In this document: positions 49,234 through 62,700 of the stretch, piece after piece
Numbering within the stretch: the stretch's first letter is position 1
How the letters are laid out: the number at the start of each line of letters is the position of its first letter
NCBI GenBank assembly: GCA_004154925.1
Contig: QJNS01000127.1
Span: 124,001 to 188,000 of the forward strand
Length of the DNA: 64,000 bases
Direction: 5' to 3'
Origin: Monosporascus cannonballus
Taxonomy: Eukaryota > Ascomycota > Sordariomycetes > Xylariales
Translations under genes and position numbers: made by a program
The notes under the pieces: model-generated
What the model saw: the letters and a program-made list of their open reading frames with translations, nothing else
What the model was told of the DNA's origin: nothing
The model's database searches: none

Positions 49234-50160
49234 ATGGCACGACAGCGCCCACACGAAGGAAAACTGGGAATAGTGACAGGGGGGTCGAGGGGAATCGGGG
49301 CGGCGGTGGCTCGCAGGCTGGCGGCCAAGGGCTGCAACCTGCTCCTGGTATACACGAGCGACTCCTCAACCGAACCGACACAGGCGCTGTGCCAGGAGCT
49401 TTCGTCCGCGCACGCCATCAAGACCTCGGCCGTGCAGGCGGACCTGCTGAAGGCCGCCGAGGCCGCGCCGAAGATCGTGCAGGCGGCGCGAGACTTCTTC
49501 GCCTCGTATCACCAGCAGCCGGCCGGAAGCAGCGGGGAGCTCGTGGTCGACATCCTGGTGAACAATGCGGGCGTGTCGTCGAACCAGTTCCTCAACGACG
49601 AACGCAAGGGCCCCATCACGGCGCAGGAGTTCGAGCGCGTCTACGCCGTCAACGTGCTGGCGCCGCTGCTGCTGACGCAGGCACTCGCGCCGCACCTGCC
49701 GCGAGACCGATCGGGGCGAATCGTCAACGTGTCGAGCGTCTCGTCGTCCATCGGCTACGAGGGCCAGTCCGTCTACGCGGGGACTAAGGCCGCGCTCGAG
49801 GCCATGACGCGCTGTTGGAGCCGCGAGCTCGCCGGCCGCTGCACCGTCAACGCCGTCAACCCGGGCCCCGCCTGGGGCGACATGTACGCCGAGGCCGGGC
49901 CGTCGTTCTGGCGCATCAACCAGCCCTACGTCGACGCCGCGCCCCTCGCGCGCTACGACGGCGAGGAGGAGGTCCGCCGCATGGCCGGCGCCGACGCCGA
50001 CCGCTTCGACGCCCTCATCCGCAACGAGATGGGCGGCCGACGGCCGGGATTCACAAGCGAGATCGCCGGCACTATCGAAATGTTGTGCTCCGAGGAGGCT
50101 GGGTGGACGACGGGGAGCGTAGTCTGCGCCAACGGCGGCATGAAGATGTCGATCGCATAG
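49234..50160 (+). CDS. Short-chain dehydrogenase/reductase (classical SDR)
   Basis: This is a 308-residue, intronless, GC-rich gene. It shows all classical SDR signatures: the cofactor loop TGGSRGIG at 15-22 (Arg at 19 favours NADP(H)), Asp70 in an ADL context, NNAG at 110-113, Asn140, the catalytic triad Ser168, Tyr181 and Lys185 in YAGTK, and NPGP after the active site. The C-terminus ends in the typical GSVVCANGGMKM segment. The closest general likeness is to FabG-like 3-oxoacyl reductases and related keto-reductases. The reaction is NAD(P)H-dependent reduction of a carbonyl or the reverse; the substrate cannot be told from sequence. The protein is probably cytosolic, with no signal peptide. 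It stands alone with no biosynthetic partners within 8 kb on either side. Confidence 0.93.
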   Translation: MARQRPHEGKLGIVTGGSRGIGAAVARRLAAKGCNLLLVYTSDSSTEPTQALCQELSSAHAIKTSAVQADLLKAAEAAPKIVQAARDFFASYHQQPAGSSGELVVDILVNNAGVSSNQFLNDERKGPITAQEFERVYAVNVLAPLLLTQALAPHLPRDRSGRIVNVSSVSSSIGYEGQSVYAGTKAALEAMTRCWSRELAGRCTVNAVNPGPAWGDMYAEAGPSFWRINQPYVDAAPLARYDGEEEVRRMAGADADRFDALIRNEMGGRRPGFTSEIAGTIEMLCSEEAGWTTGSVVCANGGMKMSIA

Positions 50161-53100
50161 TGCTAGCGGTCAGTCGGGCTATTGGACCGTTCATGCATAG
50201 AGATAGTGATGGGCTCGGTTGCGACGGGAGTTAGTTAGTGCCGGTATATGGATCTAGAGATTGGATAATATACTCATGCTAATGCTAGGTTGCTCCAGTT
50301 GTTCGTGGCTGCCGTTAAATGATGGTAAAGAAGCGCTGCCGCAACATGGTTGGAGAGCTCAGATATGTAATCTAACCTGCACCGTCCTGGATATTTCATG
50401 GCTCATAGCAATGGCTGCTGTACTGTTGAGAAGACCAGTTGTCTACGTTGTGCTTGCTAGGACGTTTAACATCGGATGGCGATGCCGGAGTTTCGCTAAT
50501 CGGGCACCTTTTCACGGTCGTCTACCGGCATTCTTCTTAGCAGTGTCCTGGCCCCTCCGCAGCCTAGATAACATAAAGTGACGGTGACCCTCCTATTGGT
50601 ATTCTCCCCTCCTTCCCCATTGGATAATCTACTCTTGCGTAGCCGTCCTCGTAGTCAGTTGGGGAGGGAGGGAGGGGGTGTTATATTTACATATGCTGGG
50701 TATCCTACATTGCCGGACGCTGCTTTTGGCAAGCGCCTCCTCGGCTTTCTCTGGCTTAGCATCTGCGCAATTACCCGAGGAGCAAGATGGCGCGGTTGTT
50801 GATAAGTCAAATAGTTGAAATATAGCAACAAGAATTATGCGGGCCGGTATCATATAGCCAGCGGGAGACGGGCGTAGCCCCTGCTCGCAACGTAGTGACC
50901 GTACGCTCCGATGCCTAGGATTCGTGGTGGCCGGGGTCTTCCTAGACACCCCGAAGACACTATATTTTCACCAATATTTTAGTTTTAGGATATCTGCCGA
51001 GGCGTCCGTTCCTGAGGGATCATCGTGCGGCTACGAAGCCTCCCTAGCTGCCTGCTCCTGGAATAAAAAAAAAAGTCCGTCACCCTCCTAAAAGAGGTAC
51101 AATAATGGAGAATGCCACACACCACCCTAGCTGGCACTGGTTGTTATCTAGAAGAGTAGATCAATGCGGCCAAGTGCGAGGAGGTCCTTCCCCTGCTAGA
51201 CGGAATCCACGACCCAGTAGGAGTATCAACCATATAGGCCACTTTATAGGTCATATAAGCAACCAAAGGACGATGTACTACGTAGTGATCAAGATGCTGC
51301 CTCTGCCACGTCCTTCATTCCAGGGCATGACGTGTGTGCCGCGAAACGGCGCCTCTGCTACCTGCAAACTCGGCAGGCTCCCGTACTACGGAGGGTACTC
51401 GATATGTCGAATGCCGCGCGGATGCCTTCGGCCGTTGATGTGCCTACAGCTGCAGGATTCGTCTTGTCGTCCATCGTAATGGCCATTTCATTCTTGGCAA
51501 ATCTACTGGTGCCGGCGCTCTTTCGATCTGGACTCCTGATCAAAAGACCGTCGTGTCCATGGAGAATCAAAAGGGAGTGTCGCATTACTCAGGCACAGTT
51601 TTCAGGCTTAATGGCGGTATCCAAGACGGTGAACTCGACGCGGTAGCCAACAAATACGGAGTAACTGCTGTCAGTGACAAATGTAAGAGGGGTCGGCGTT
51701 ACCACGGATTCTATCGCTAGGATAGTAGGCATTCACCCGCGACGCTTATAGTCAGAATGAGCACCAGTAAGGACCTGGGCATCGATGTCGTGCTCCCTGA
51801 GACACTTCATTACTGCCGAAGGAAGGCACATCGTATATCTGTTCTCTGCTACTTGCCTCACCGGCAAGGTGTCTACGAAGATGACCATCGCCGGCCTGTG
51901 TGGCCTTTACTCTCAGCAGCGGTAATGTAACCCACCGGCTCACCATTCTCTTCTGATCTATCATGTACACTTGTCGGCGCTAATATCTATAGCATACTCC
52001 CAAGGGATATAATGGGTATGGAAGACATCTTCCCGCACTCCGAAGGCATAGACGGCTTTACCTTGAGAATACTGCATCTGGCTCGTGCCGAGTACAACAC
52101 TCGATGAGTTAGTTCATGACCTGAGTAGTGCCACCCGCGGCCCGTAATTCGGGAAGATTAGCTTCAAGTCAGAGCCCAACTACTCCGAGCAATGACGACT
52201 TTTACGACACTTCGAATTCTCACTTCCTAGTAGAGATAGTCGTTACGGTGATGCAATCTGTGCACTGGATCACGCATGTTGCCGCGAATAACTGGGAGGA
52301 TGAACCCGCTCCGACTTCGTCGGGGGATGCTCCCCGCGCAACCATCCTGGGGAAGCTTGAGGGAGGTCTCTAGTCTCATTCAGTACGACATGAAGGACCG
52401 CAAGCCCCTGACACCGCCGGGCTGCTGCCGACCCAACCCGGAGTGCCTCGGTCTTTCTCGACACCATCAGCTATTGGTGGGCCGGCAGTGCGACGAACGA
52501 GAAGTCGCGCGCGAAACATCACGGGATTATGAATGAAGCGCTGACACCACACTGGGGCCTCTGCCTAGAGAGATCGAGAGATGCCCCTCCTTTGATCAAG
52601 AGCGAATAAAGCCCATATCCTAGCAGACGTTCTACGGTAGACCGGATGTCTGTGCCAGAAGTGGAAGGCCGTGGTCTGCTGAACCCCGTCTATCGTGCTG
52701 TCTGTCGGGCTTATCGGGTATGAGCAGGCGATGATATCCGAATAACAAAGCCCTCACTTAACCCGGCGAGAACCTACCATTCGCCTTCAGAAGCATATGA
52801 CGCGAATTCCCATAATACAGATGGGACTATGTGACTTGCCTTACATAAAATGTACGCCTTCTTCAGGGCTTCACTGTTCTGTTTCTCAAATCGAGTGCTT
52901 AGCGTCAAGTTCAAAACGCCGCTTTCTGAGTCACGCTGGGGTTGACTTGAGATAGGCATTGAGCTCTCCCTTTGTCGATGGCTCCTCAGTGCCCTACATT
53001 CTAAACCTTGCGATTGAACCGAGCCGCAGACTCTTTTGATGTAACTGCCCATAGGTGTCGCTTTGAAGCCCACTCCTACACGGCAGCATGACTCCTCGTC

Positions 53101-56100
53101 CGGCCTCGCGCCTAGAACGTTTATAGGCTTCTCATACTCCCCTTGTTCGCCCCTGCTCATCCCCTAGGATGAAGTCATTTTCCAAGATTCGCCTGAAAGT
53201 CGATATTGCACACTAGCACTCCTGAATGCATGGCCTAAATCCTAGATAAACGTCCATAGGCTCACAGGTATGCGATGATCGCGTAACGGATATTCTATCA
53301 GAGCTGAATCCAAACGCCACCAAGCGGTCCTAATGATAGCTTCAATAGTAGGAAGGCGAATAATGACCACGTAGAGTATGCTGTCAGTCCCCCTAAGCAA
53401 TGTGGGTTAACTGAAATTTGACTGCCTGACTTGTTAGCAAGCCAGGCTTCTCTCCCATCGGGCATTATCGCGCAAACAGGATGCCTCTCGATGCACTTCA
53501 GGCATGACGCATCGACCAACAACGGTTGGTTTGAGAAGAGCATGAGAAGCGCTGCCTGATCTCGGCTGCACGAGCCTGACGAGTTATCATACCTTCGGTG
53601 CAGCTATCGGTTGATGGCAGGGAGTTCCGAAACCCGCGGAGGGAACCCTGAGCAGAGACCCCTATGATGTCACAGATATAAGGTACGGAACAACTCGAAT
53701 AATTTGGTTGGTTGACGGCGCAGTTTTTAAAATATGGGGCCTCTCTCTTTTTGCCAGGTTGTCGGTGTTGTAAGTTGGGGGATGTGCCAAGATAGCAGCG
53801 AAATGTGGCTGAGTGAGGCAGCCGGCAGTTAGCTCAAGCTATCTGGAAGGCTAACTAGCCTCCCCACAAAACATTGAATCCAGAGCCTGAAACACCGACT
53901 TTTCCCGGCCCGGACTTGATTTCGAGATGCGTCAGCGTGGCCATTACCAGCATCATGGCTTGATTTTGTTTTTCGCCTCTATATCCACTATGCAGGTGAG
54001 TTGTTCAACAGCTAATCCGTTGTCGTCAGGAACCGTGAGGCCTCCATACCTCGAGTGGAAACTTTGACGAGTTCGATTTGTCCTTAAGTTAGGATCCCGG
54101 ATGGAAAACACAAGAGAGCGCGTCTTTCGTACCTGTACAAAGCATTTTGCCCCCCGGTTAATCGGAGCCTCAGTCGGGCCATGTGGAGAGGCGGTACCGT
54201 TTTTGCCATGGGTTGCACCCGCAGCTCGTGAGTGCCGCGATCCATCCACACCGGCTGCGCCACACAAGCCGCGCCCAAGATCTGCTGACTTAGGACGTTC
54301 ACATGGGGCCAATGCGGATGTGCCCTTTTGGAACGTTACAAGCCACTCAGTTTGGACAACCTCCATCGGCTTGCATCCTGCTGGAAATTCGATCGATTAA
54401 CCATCAGCTCCAGTGACTACTGTGAAGCTGGCAGGGAGGCTTCCGAATACGAATAAGGACAACTATTGGGAACTCTAAAAGTGCCATGGCAAACGGAACT
54501 CTCCTAATGCAGGAATCCCCTAAAACATCATTTCGGACCATTGTCCCTCCCAAACAGGCTCCATCGTCGCAAAGAACAAGGCCGGCACCCAACCAGGCCG
54601 TCACTGACTCATCGGCCTTGGATCCTGAGGTGACGTTGATATACACAAGGGGAGTATACCTCGCTTCTGGGGTATGCCGGGCTAATGCAAACAGACAACT
54701 TCGGGCTTGAAAACATCGTGCTTGCCTGGACGGCAGCACCATTGTACTCCGCGGCTGTGGCCTGTCAAACGGCGTTTCCTCTTGCGCTTACCCCTATTGC
54801 GCGTCCCCGGAGTCAACTGATGATAGCAAGACCCGTATTAAGGGCATTCAGATTGATGAGGGCTTCACGGGTTCATATCTCCCTGATACCTATTCGATGC
54901 GTTAGCACCCTTGTTTGACCCACCGTTTTGGGCTCTCAGCGCTTGCTCTTACGCCTCTTTGGCGTCAAATCAGGGCACATGATAGCACTCCCGGGCTTAC
55001 CCAGTTCTAAGGCGTGCTCTATCGTCGATAGGCTTCCGCATCAAGTTGACACTCAGATCAGGGGTCAGCTGTCATGCGACTCAACTTCTTCGAGCGCCGT
55101 GACGCGTAGAATGTGTATGCCTCTATCAATGGCGTCGTTAGCGAAGGCGAAGATAGTCAGACACCGCCCGGCTCTGCTTGGCGACTGCCGCATGTCCTCA
55201 AAGCTATGTAATACTGTAAGCTGCATAGTGCATTGTGCATCTTTCTAGGTTGAAGGCGGCAAAGTGCGGATGCGGGGACGCCGCTGGTAGCCTTGTTACG
55301 GTAACGGGCAACAAAAATAGTAGCGCGTACCCACCACTTCGGCACAGGACACGGCGTACCTCCGCAGATCATAAGGTCGACTATACATACTTCTGGGATA
55401 ACCTTTAGCTAAACTCGAATGAGACATGCAGCGAAAATCATACGGGCCTTTTGACACTTGGTTAGTATGATATCTTTCACCAAGTCCTTTATTAAACCGT
55501 GGTTTTCCGAGTTCTCTCAAGTACATTCGTATCGGTAGGTACATGCTTGGTAGGCAGTATTAACTCTGAAACGATGCGCCGTGGACAAAACTTTCTCAAG
55601 ACCAGAATAGAACCGCCCTTTGGTTGCGGGTACCCAGACCTTGTATTTGTTCAGATAGGTGTAGTGTATATCTTCAATGTTGTTGGTGATTTTACGACCG
55701 GGTGGCTTTCCCAGTGTGCTCCGGATACTGATACTTGCTAGACTAAGGCCCGCCTCTGGAGTAGACCCCTTGCCAAGGGACAATATTCATTCATGGTCTC
55801 GGAACAAGTTGGTCTACTGTTATATCATTTCACGATTATCAGCTTTTTGTTTCTGTATTGGCTCGACGTAAGCCTATAATACAGATATCACAAGACGATA
55901 AAAAGCCGAGCGGGAGTTAAGCCCGCTGGTGCTCCTGTAATGGGCGTTGTAGTTAGTCTTCCCAAAAGAGAAAATGCCCCAGAGCCAAGGGACCCGTATG
56001 ATGCTCAGGTATGTCCGGGGTCCTCACTAGTACATATTCCGTGATTGACTCCGACGCCTCGTCCGATAGCCTCGAAGTGCTTCCGTCCCAATAATTTTGT

Positions 56101-58706
56101 AGGCTTTTATTATGACACGCGCGATTCACCCTGCCCTTCGTCTTTCTGTCGACATAGCTTACGGAAGAGTAGGCATGGAACAGGCCCCTGAGATTTTCGC
56201 TGAAATTCTTGATTTTAGGACCAATGGAAAATCGGCCTCGGCCCTACTCCACCGCGGCCCTCCTCCGGCCCAAGTTGGCTTCCCAATCAGACGTCAGAAC
56301 GGCCATTTCCCTTCAGCACACCTTCATTCACCGTCCGCCGCTAGCATGGGTCTCGGCTCTGGAATATGTCAACTATAGGCTGTCGTTAAATCTCGAGGCC
56401 GCTCTCTGATTTCCTCCCCTTCGCTCTTGTCAGACGGGCTCGCCCTTTTCTGGTAGTCTAGCACGCCCGAACTCAGTAAATGCTACGCGCGGCGTCCCCA
56501 TGATCACCGCGCGGCGTTAATGCGAATTCCTTGACGCTATAAGCGCCCCCCTGGTGAATCTGGATTGGGGTTGGTGTCCCAATCCCAAGGATCTAGGTGT
56601 CCTGACCGAGACGCCTGCATCCCAGACATCTCTCACCCTCAGGGGGCGGGGGTTGTCTAGAGCTGCAGACGACTGCTTTGGGAAGCCCTAAGGTCCAATG
56701 TTGGATGATGGAGGAGAGCGAGCCGAGTCGAGATGCTACATCGCGCTTAAGGGGTAGTGTACTTGACAAGAGCCGCACAGAACCCCAACTCCCATCTCAC
56801 AGCCAGTAGGAACGCCATAATCGAGAGGTTTCAGTCTCTCATTCTGTGATGGAATGACTGGCGCCGCTTACATTTCGCTTATCTGCACGTCACATTATGC
56901 CTCCTCCACAGTCCTGCGTGTGCAGTATGCAAACTCCACGATGCCGGGACTCCATCCGCATCGGAGTGGCTCAAACTCAAATATGATCAGACTACAACCA
57001 TGCTATTGATCGTCCTGTTCAATTTCCGGCCTCCATCAGATGGACGTTCATACCGAGTAGCTGAGCATCCCTTCGCTCGTTTCTCTGCGGCGTTTTGCTC
57101 GGGCCCACTCCGGATATCTTGTCTGGGTTACCGCTCTACAGATCGCAGTAGCGCAGCGACGAGTCGAACCATACCTTGAACGGCTCCGTCCTTCCTAGGT
57201 ACTCTGGCATATTCATCTATCCACCTATATCCATGGAGCGCAGGGCAAGGACGTTAGAGCGGCATCAACACAGTGACTCATGAATGGTGGGGTCTCCTCT
57301 CTTTCGTTGGGGCTCTTCACGGCTTGTTACTTGATGGTGGCTTCTAAGCAACCCCCCGGTACGAAGGGGGGAGGGAGATATTTAGATACCTATTCGTGGT
57401 TAATATTGGTGTGCCTGCTTGATATGTAATATCAATATAGGATATATGAGCTAATAAGGCTTGCCCTAACAAGGACCCAACTCTACTAATTAATAAATCT
57501 AGACTACGAAGGCCACACCGGCTGAATGCTTTCCGAGCCAAGAAATATCTGGTTGTCCAACTTGCGTACTGGGCCAATATTGAATATATCGACGGCCTTG
57601 GTGAGCTCCAAACAAGCTTATTTGGCTCCAATAAGAAGAGCGATAGTTCTAAACCACATTGTCTATCCCAGTATGATACGTCCTGTTAATGACGGAGTGA
57701 TAGCAACCGTCAATACTGCTCTTCCCATTTTTATTGTAGGCACCTACTTTTTCGCCATCTCTTCCACCGTTTCGTCTCTCCCTTTCCGCTGATCCAGCAC
57801 TAAAACGGGGGCGGACGGTCAGCCGCCTAACAGGTCATGTCGGGTACGTACCAAAGCTACTTCCAAAGTTAGATAAATGTACTGGTACGGACGGGTCCAG
57901 TGGCGGCGGCACGGACCACTATGCACTTTTCAGCTGGATTTGTTCGCGGGCTATCGTTCTGATTTGTCTGTCTTTCGGGAATTTGGGCTATCATCTGCAA
58001 GGTCGCAACACAGCCCACCAGAGACGGTACTACGGGGCCATTTCTTTGCCGCGCATGACCAGGGATCGGTCTAAGGTCTCTGACCATCGCACATCCCGCA
58101 GGTGGAAATGGTGTTCTCACTATGCCTGCTATTGCCTGCCTCGGTGCTGGCCTGGCTGGATGGTGCAGCCTGCATACGTGTATGCAGTCATGCAGGGCAC
58201 CAGCCCCGGCCCACAGAAGCCCAGCAGGAATCTCCCGAGTGATCCAGTGAGGGAAATGCGAAAGCCGAAAGGAAACAGCCGATTCCCAGTCACAGCCCCG
58301 TTATGAAATGTGTGTTTTAGGCATTTGGGCAATGCCGGTCGGAGCGATGGTACCGTCCACGCTTTCACTTAGCCCCGTAGCACAGGGGTTCAGTCATGGA
58401 GGCTAGAAATGGACCATTTGCTATAACACACCCCGCCTCCCACACTCATCACATGAGAGTCTTACCCTCCTTTTCCTTCTTCACGAGTACTTCGTCCACC
58501 ATTCGCTTCTTTTCTTTGCGGTTGTAGGCGTGCTACGTAATAATAACCGTGTCTTAGGACCGCCTAGCGCCGGCACCGTATTTCTTCTTTATTAGTATTC
58601 ACACCTTTTCCCAAATACCTAAAAAAGTGACCTCGCATCTCGCAAGGCACTCCCCTCCGTCCTCTCCGTACATCCTACCGCCCGCCGCCCCCATACTACG
58701 TCCATC
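50161..58706. other. 8.5-kb gene-free region of balanced composition
   Basis: There is no RIP signature and no gene with recognisable motifs. Open frames are of the length and frequency expected by chance at about 50% GC (the longest about 100-140 codons, overlapping on both strands). Small features are a G-quadruplex motif at 50661-50678, an A10 run near 51,065, and an inverted repeat CTGCATAC-GT-GTATGCAG at about 58,170. The last 300 bp are C/T-rich and likely contain the promoter of the next gene. Confidence 0.5.
50661..50678 (+). other. G-quadruplex motif
   Basis: GGGGAGGGAGGGAGGGGG has four G-runs with single-base loops, a stable quadruplex pattern. It lies about 500 bp downstream of the SDR stop codon. 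Confidence 0.6.
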
Positions 58707-59741
58707 ATGCCTCCGCAGTTATTACCCGCCTCTGCTGCGGCTTTCGCACCTCGCGCCTCATCCGTCAATGTCGTCTTGGGCTCGAAGGTCGAGCCGTGGT
58801 TAACACAGACCCTCAAGCGCATCAACAAGGTCAAGCGCCCGTTGAACAGCGTACCTCAACACCAGAGGTGTCTGACGGAAACTCTGTCCTCGCCGAATGC
58901 GATCTGGACGTTGACTTCGCTAATGTTGCCCAACGCGCCGGAACCTGAGTTGCGCAAGGATCCGAACCCTTTAGTAGAGGCCATCTTCAACTACAAGATC
59001 GTGCACATCGAAGCATATATCGTCCACGTCGACATGGTCCTACGCAACGAGGTCGCCTTCAAGCTGACGCCGGACTCCATAGAGGCCCTGATAGAGCACC
59101 ACAAGGATATCTACTGCGTTGATGCTAAGGCGAACACCTATGACTGGTCCGAGAAAGAGCACCAAGCCAAGAAGCTACACGAAGCGTTCGTCCAGGCAAT
59201 CAACAAGTACGTCTACAGGACTCACGTTTCCGCGCTCGAAGGACTAGAGGAGGAGGGTGCTGGAGAGTTGCTTTGTGGGAAAAGTGAAGAGGTCAAGAAC
59301 GGCATCATGGGACTCCTCAACAAGCCCCTGCTTCCGCCACCCCCGAGGATCGTTGACGTCGTCCGACAACCTACCTTATTACCCAGCTCGCCGGTAGGCG
59401 CAAACATGTGGTCTCAGTCGACTCCCTCGCCAGGATTGCCTGCTCCGGTTGATTCATGGCGTGTGTTACCTTCGAGCCCGAGCGTTACTTCTAGCTCGGC
59501 GGACTCCGGCAGCACACCCATCTGGGCTAATATGGGCCTGCAAGATGTCCAGCTGCCTTCGCCGACTCCATCGTACAGCCAGCCCTTTTCTACAGCAGCT
59601 CTCTACTACAGTTCACCGATGGTGTCTGCTCCCATCCCGGCACTGCCCCTTCCTAGCATGCTAGCACCACAATGTGGGGTTGGTGCTGGGTATGGTGGCT
59701 TTGGCTGGGACCGGTATCAAGAGTACACACCTACCATGTGA
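58707..59741 (+). CDS. Hypothetical protein with Pro/Ser-rich C-terminus
   Basis: This intronless frame of 344 residues is preceded by a C/T-rich upstream region and a good start context (CATCATGCC). Residues 1-30 are Ala/Pro/Ser-rich, 30-200 are charged and probably helical (TQTLKRINKVKRPLN, IFNYKIVHIEAYIVHVDMVL, HHKDIYCVDAKANTYDW), and 205-344 are Pro/Ser/Leu-rich low complexity ending YQEYTPTM. There is no signal peptide, membrane segment or domain I recognise. Third-position G/C preference and the absence of stops over a kilobase support a real gene. It may be lineage-specific. An alternative is that the annotated frame is one exon of a longer gene. Confidence 0.65.
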   Translation: MPPQLLPASAAAFAPRASSVNVVLGSKVEPWLTQTLKRINKVKRPLNSVPQHQRCLTETLSSPNAIWTLTSLMLPNAPEPELRKDPNPLVEAIFNYKIVHIEAYIVHVDMVLRNEVAFKLTPDSIEALIEHHKDIYCVDAKANTYDWSEKEHQAKKLHEAFVQAINKYVYRTHVSALEGLEEEGAGELLCGKSEEVKNGIMGLLNKPLLPPPPRIVDVVRQPTLLPSSPVGANMWSQSTPSPGLPAPVDSWRVLPSSPSVTSSSADSGSTPIWANMGLQDVQLPSPTPSYSQPFSTAALYYSSPMVSAPIPALPLPSMLAPQCGVGAGYGGFGWDRYQEYTPTM

Positions 59742-62700
59742 CAATCACCGCCTGTGACCGGGGACGGTCTCCCCGTAGTTACATCTTCTTCGCGGTAACT
59801 TCAATTCCAGCTGTAGCTGCGGTTGTCGCCTTCGCGATTCGGCCTGGGGTTTTAAACTGCGGCTTTTCCCCAAACATCTACAGGCATTTATCGGCGTTTT
59901 TTCTGCATTATCATCGGGAAAGATATCACGGAAAGCTTTTTTCGGACCTTTTTTTCATTGTTATCTGTGTTTAGCGGGCGAGCATTTGTTTTTTTTTTTT
60001 TCGGGGAAATCTCATATCAGCACAGCCGCTAGCCCGGCCATAAGGCTTTTATACTCCTCATCAGGCTGGACTAGGTGGATGTCATATCGCATTTACAAGC
60101 AGGGCAGGGCCTCGTGATATATGAGGCTGGATTTCTTTTTTTCATCGAAAATTAAAGAGGTACACGCAGCAATGCACCCATACCATCGCCCAGGAAAGAT
60201 CGGGCCAGGCATACTTGGATTTTCGGATTCCAAAAACTTGTTATCTCTTTTATGTTCTCTTTTGGTATATGGCATAAAGCGGCTTTCTTAGAAGATACCC
60301 CCGACACCGCTTTCCGGACGGCAACTCGACTCCGGTCTGCGTACTCGCTTTGGGCATATTTGCTTTCCCCTGGCCTTGGTTACGTGTTACGAATGATTGA
60401 ACGACCTAATGACGAATACCCTATGAGCTAATGACGACTTTTCACGACGAAAGAACATCCTTCAACTAGACGTTGAATCTTCTATTCGAGCGAAAGCCGA
60501 TCAAGCGACAGCGGATTATTCGATGGACTTATGCAAGGGCCGGTTCTCACTAATGCATATCCCACGGTCGATTCTTCACTTCGTTTCGTGGCCGAGACAT
60601 TCGATGTCATCTGGAATGATACCCGTCAAGGCTGGCACTGGTTGCCAAAACGAACCAAGGCTCTTTTGCCTCTCCTTAATGGAAGTCGTGGCAAGATCGA
60701 CTCCAACTGGAAACGCAATCAGCGGGGACTGGAAAGCGCGGGAAGGATCTCACGATCAAAGGAAAAAAAAAGCTGGGCACCGCTATACGAAATCTCTGCT
60801 GGACAGGGGGGTGCGAAGCCGTCTACGAGCCGCCGTTGCTGCCGTCTTTCCCGGAGCTGGCGTGAGCAATCTACTGCATCAGAGCAATGCCGCGCCTCGA
60901 GGTCAAACAAGCGCCGCGCCGAGTTGAATTGGGCCTTGAAGGCTGAACACTCTGCTAGTCGGAGGAGACGAAACCTGCCCGGCTTCTGGCTGACTGGCCG
61001 CACCGACCGATGAAGGGTTGCGAGCGAAAGAAGATGGCCACTTGGGAAAGATGGCGGCAATTCCGTAGCTCATCCCACTACATCCCTGACCGATCCCTCA
61101 GTTCGTAGCAAGCTCTCTGGGATTGGGCGAAGGAGAGCCACAAGAGGGAATACTGCTGTACATGTATGGTAGTAGGAAGGCTTGGTATTTTGGCATGGGA
61201 TGCTGGTTCTGGGTGCTTGTGGTGGGCGTACGGGCCCTGGCGGCAACGGATGCCCACTCTCGCACCGCTATTCCCTCTTGTTGTTACTTCACAAGTTATA
61301 TTGAACTCTTTCTAAGTTCACTTGGAGCTATTTTTAGTGCGCATGTGACCCGTTGTTCTCCTGCCGGGTACTAAGATTAACAACAGCTTATAATTCTCAA
61401 CTAGCAGCCACAGCATCGCGTGGTGAACCAATCTATAATCAACTAAATTACACTGTCCGGAGGCGGTCATTACATCGTACAACCCCGTCCTGTACTACAT
61501 AACCTCAGCTAGGTGTCTTTTTCCAGAACAATCGGTTCACATAGTCTCTGATTGGAGGCAGAACACGATGCAAGACAACGGCTTGCTCTCGACTAGACTT
61601 GCCCGAAACTATCTGGGGCGTCCGGCTCAGAGCAGGGGCGCCAGGTCCGCCCGCATATTGAGCGACATGGCCGCTGCTACGTGCGTACGAGCGGGGTGCG
61701 ATTCAGATGAAGGATGCTTAGGTGATGCTGACGAGCATGCGCTCCCACTCGACGATGACCGCATGCATGCATGCATCGAACCCGCCTACGCCCGGGAGAC
61801 TGATGCCTAAGCCATCCCCGTAGTAGACGGACGCGACGAGACCTGCCGGGTCGATGCACGTCATACGTTGCGGCGTGTAACCTGGGGAGCGTCTGTTGGC
61901 ATCGGGCACATAATTGATTCCACAGAATAACCCCGGGATCCGAGATCTATTTCAAACATGATATTTCCGGGCTCGGTATCTTTAGTACCCGCGGATAGCA
62001 CCGACAGCCTGGGTACTGTTCCCAACCACCCCCGTTCTCCCTTGTTAAGTCGCCCGCCTGTCCAGAAGGGGAAACCGCGCCGAAGGTCCTAGCGAGAAGT
62101 CGGATTGAAGCGAGAGGGCAACATCAGCTTCCCGGCCCAGCTCATTGGCCAGTGTACGAAACGAAACACGGGCCAGACCGGGGACGTTAGGTCCACCACG
62201 GCTGCAATGGGAACGGGCTGCACGCCCGTACACAAGTACATAACACACATGTCGGTAAGGGAGTAAGTAAGTAAGTAGTATTAACCTTGTCAGCTTCTAC
62301 ACTTTGTCAGAACCCTAAATAAGTCTAACTTCGAAACGTCTTGTTGGCTACCTACCTAAAATTAGGTGGCTACAAAAAGTCTGGATAACCTTATTTCTGG
62401 TACCACCGAACCACCAAGGAGCCTGCGCTACATGCCCTACTACTGTGTGTAACGACTATTACCTTTCTAGAAACCCTAGGACTCCTGGACATCTGCTCCC
62501 ACCCACTCGCCCGAAACCAGCTCTCAGTCGCTGAATTCATCGTGATCCGGTTGTCACCGTCTTCAGGATATGGATACTTGCGGCGCGGCCCCCCCCTCCT
62601 TCCCCACGGCTACGGGCCCGGTGCAACTATACACCAGAACCAGGGTAAGCAAAGCACCTAGTTAGGTAGACCAGACAGCTTGTAGCCTCCAAACCTGGGG

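Noticed and set aside
57344..57792. Opposing frames of about 90 codons resembling retroelement text
   Set aside because: No diagnostic protease, RT or integrase motif is present, and the two strands are equally open.
60523..61013. Overlapping plus-strand open frames of 134 and 160 codons
   Set aside because: Two frames overlap with a third on the minus strand, none shows a motif, and the composition is Arg/Ser-rich as expected from chance GC-rich frames.
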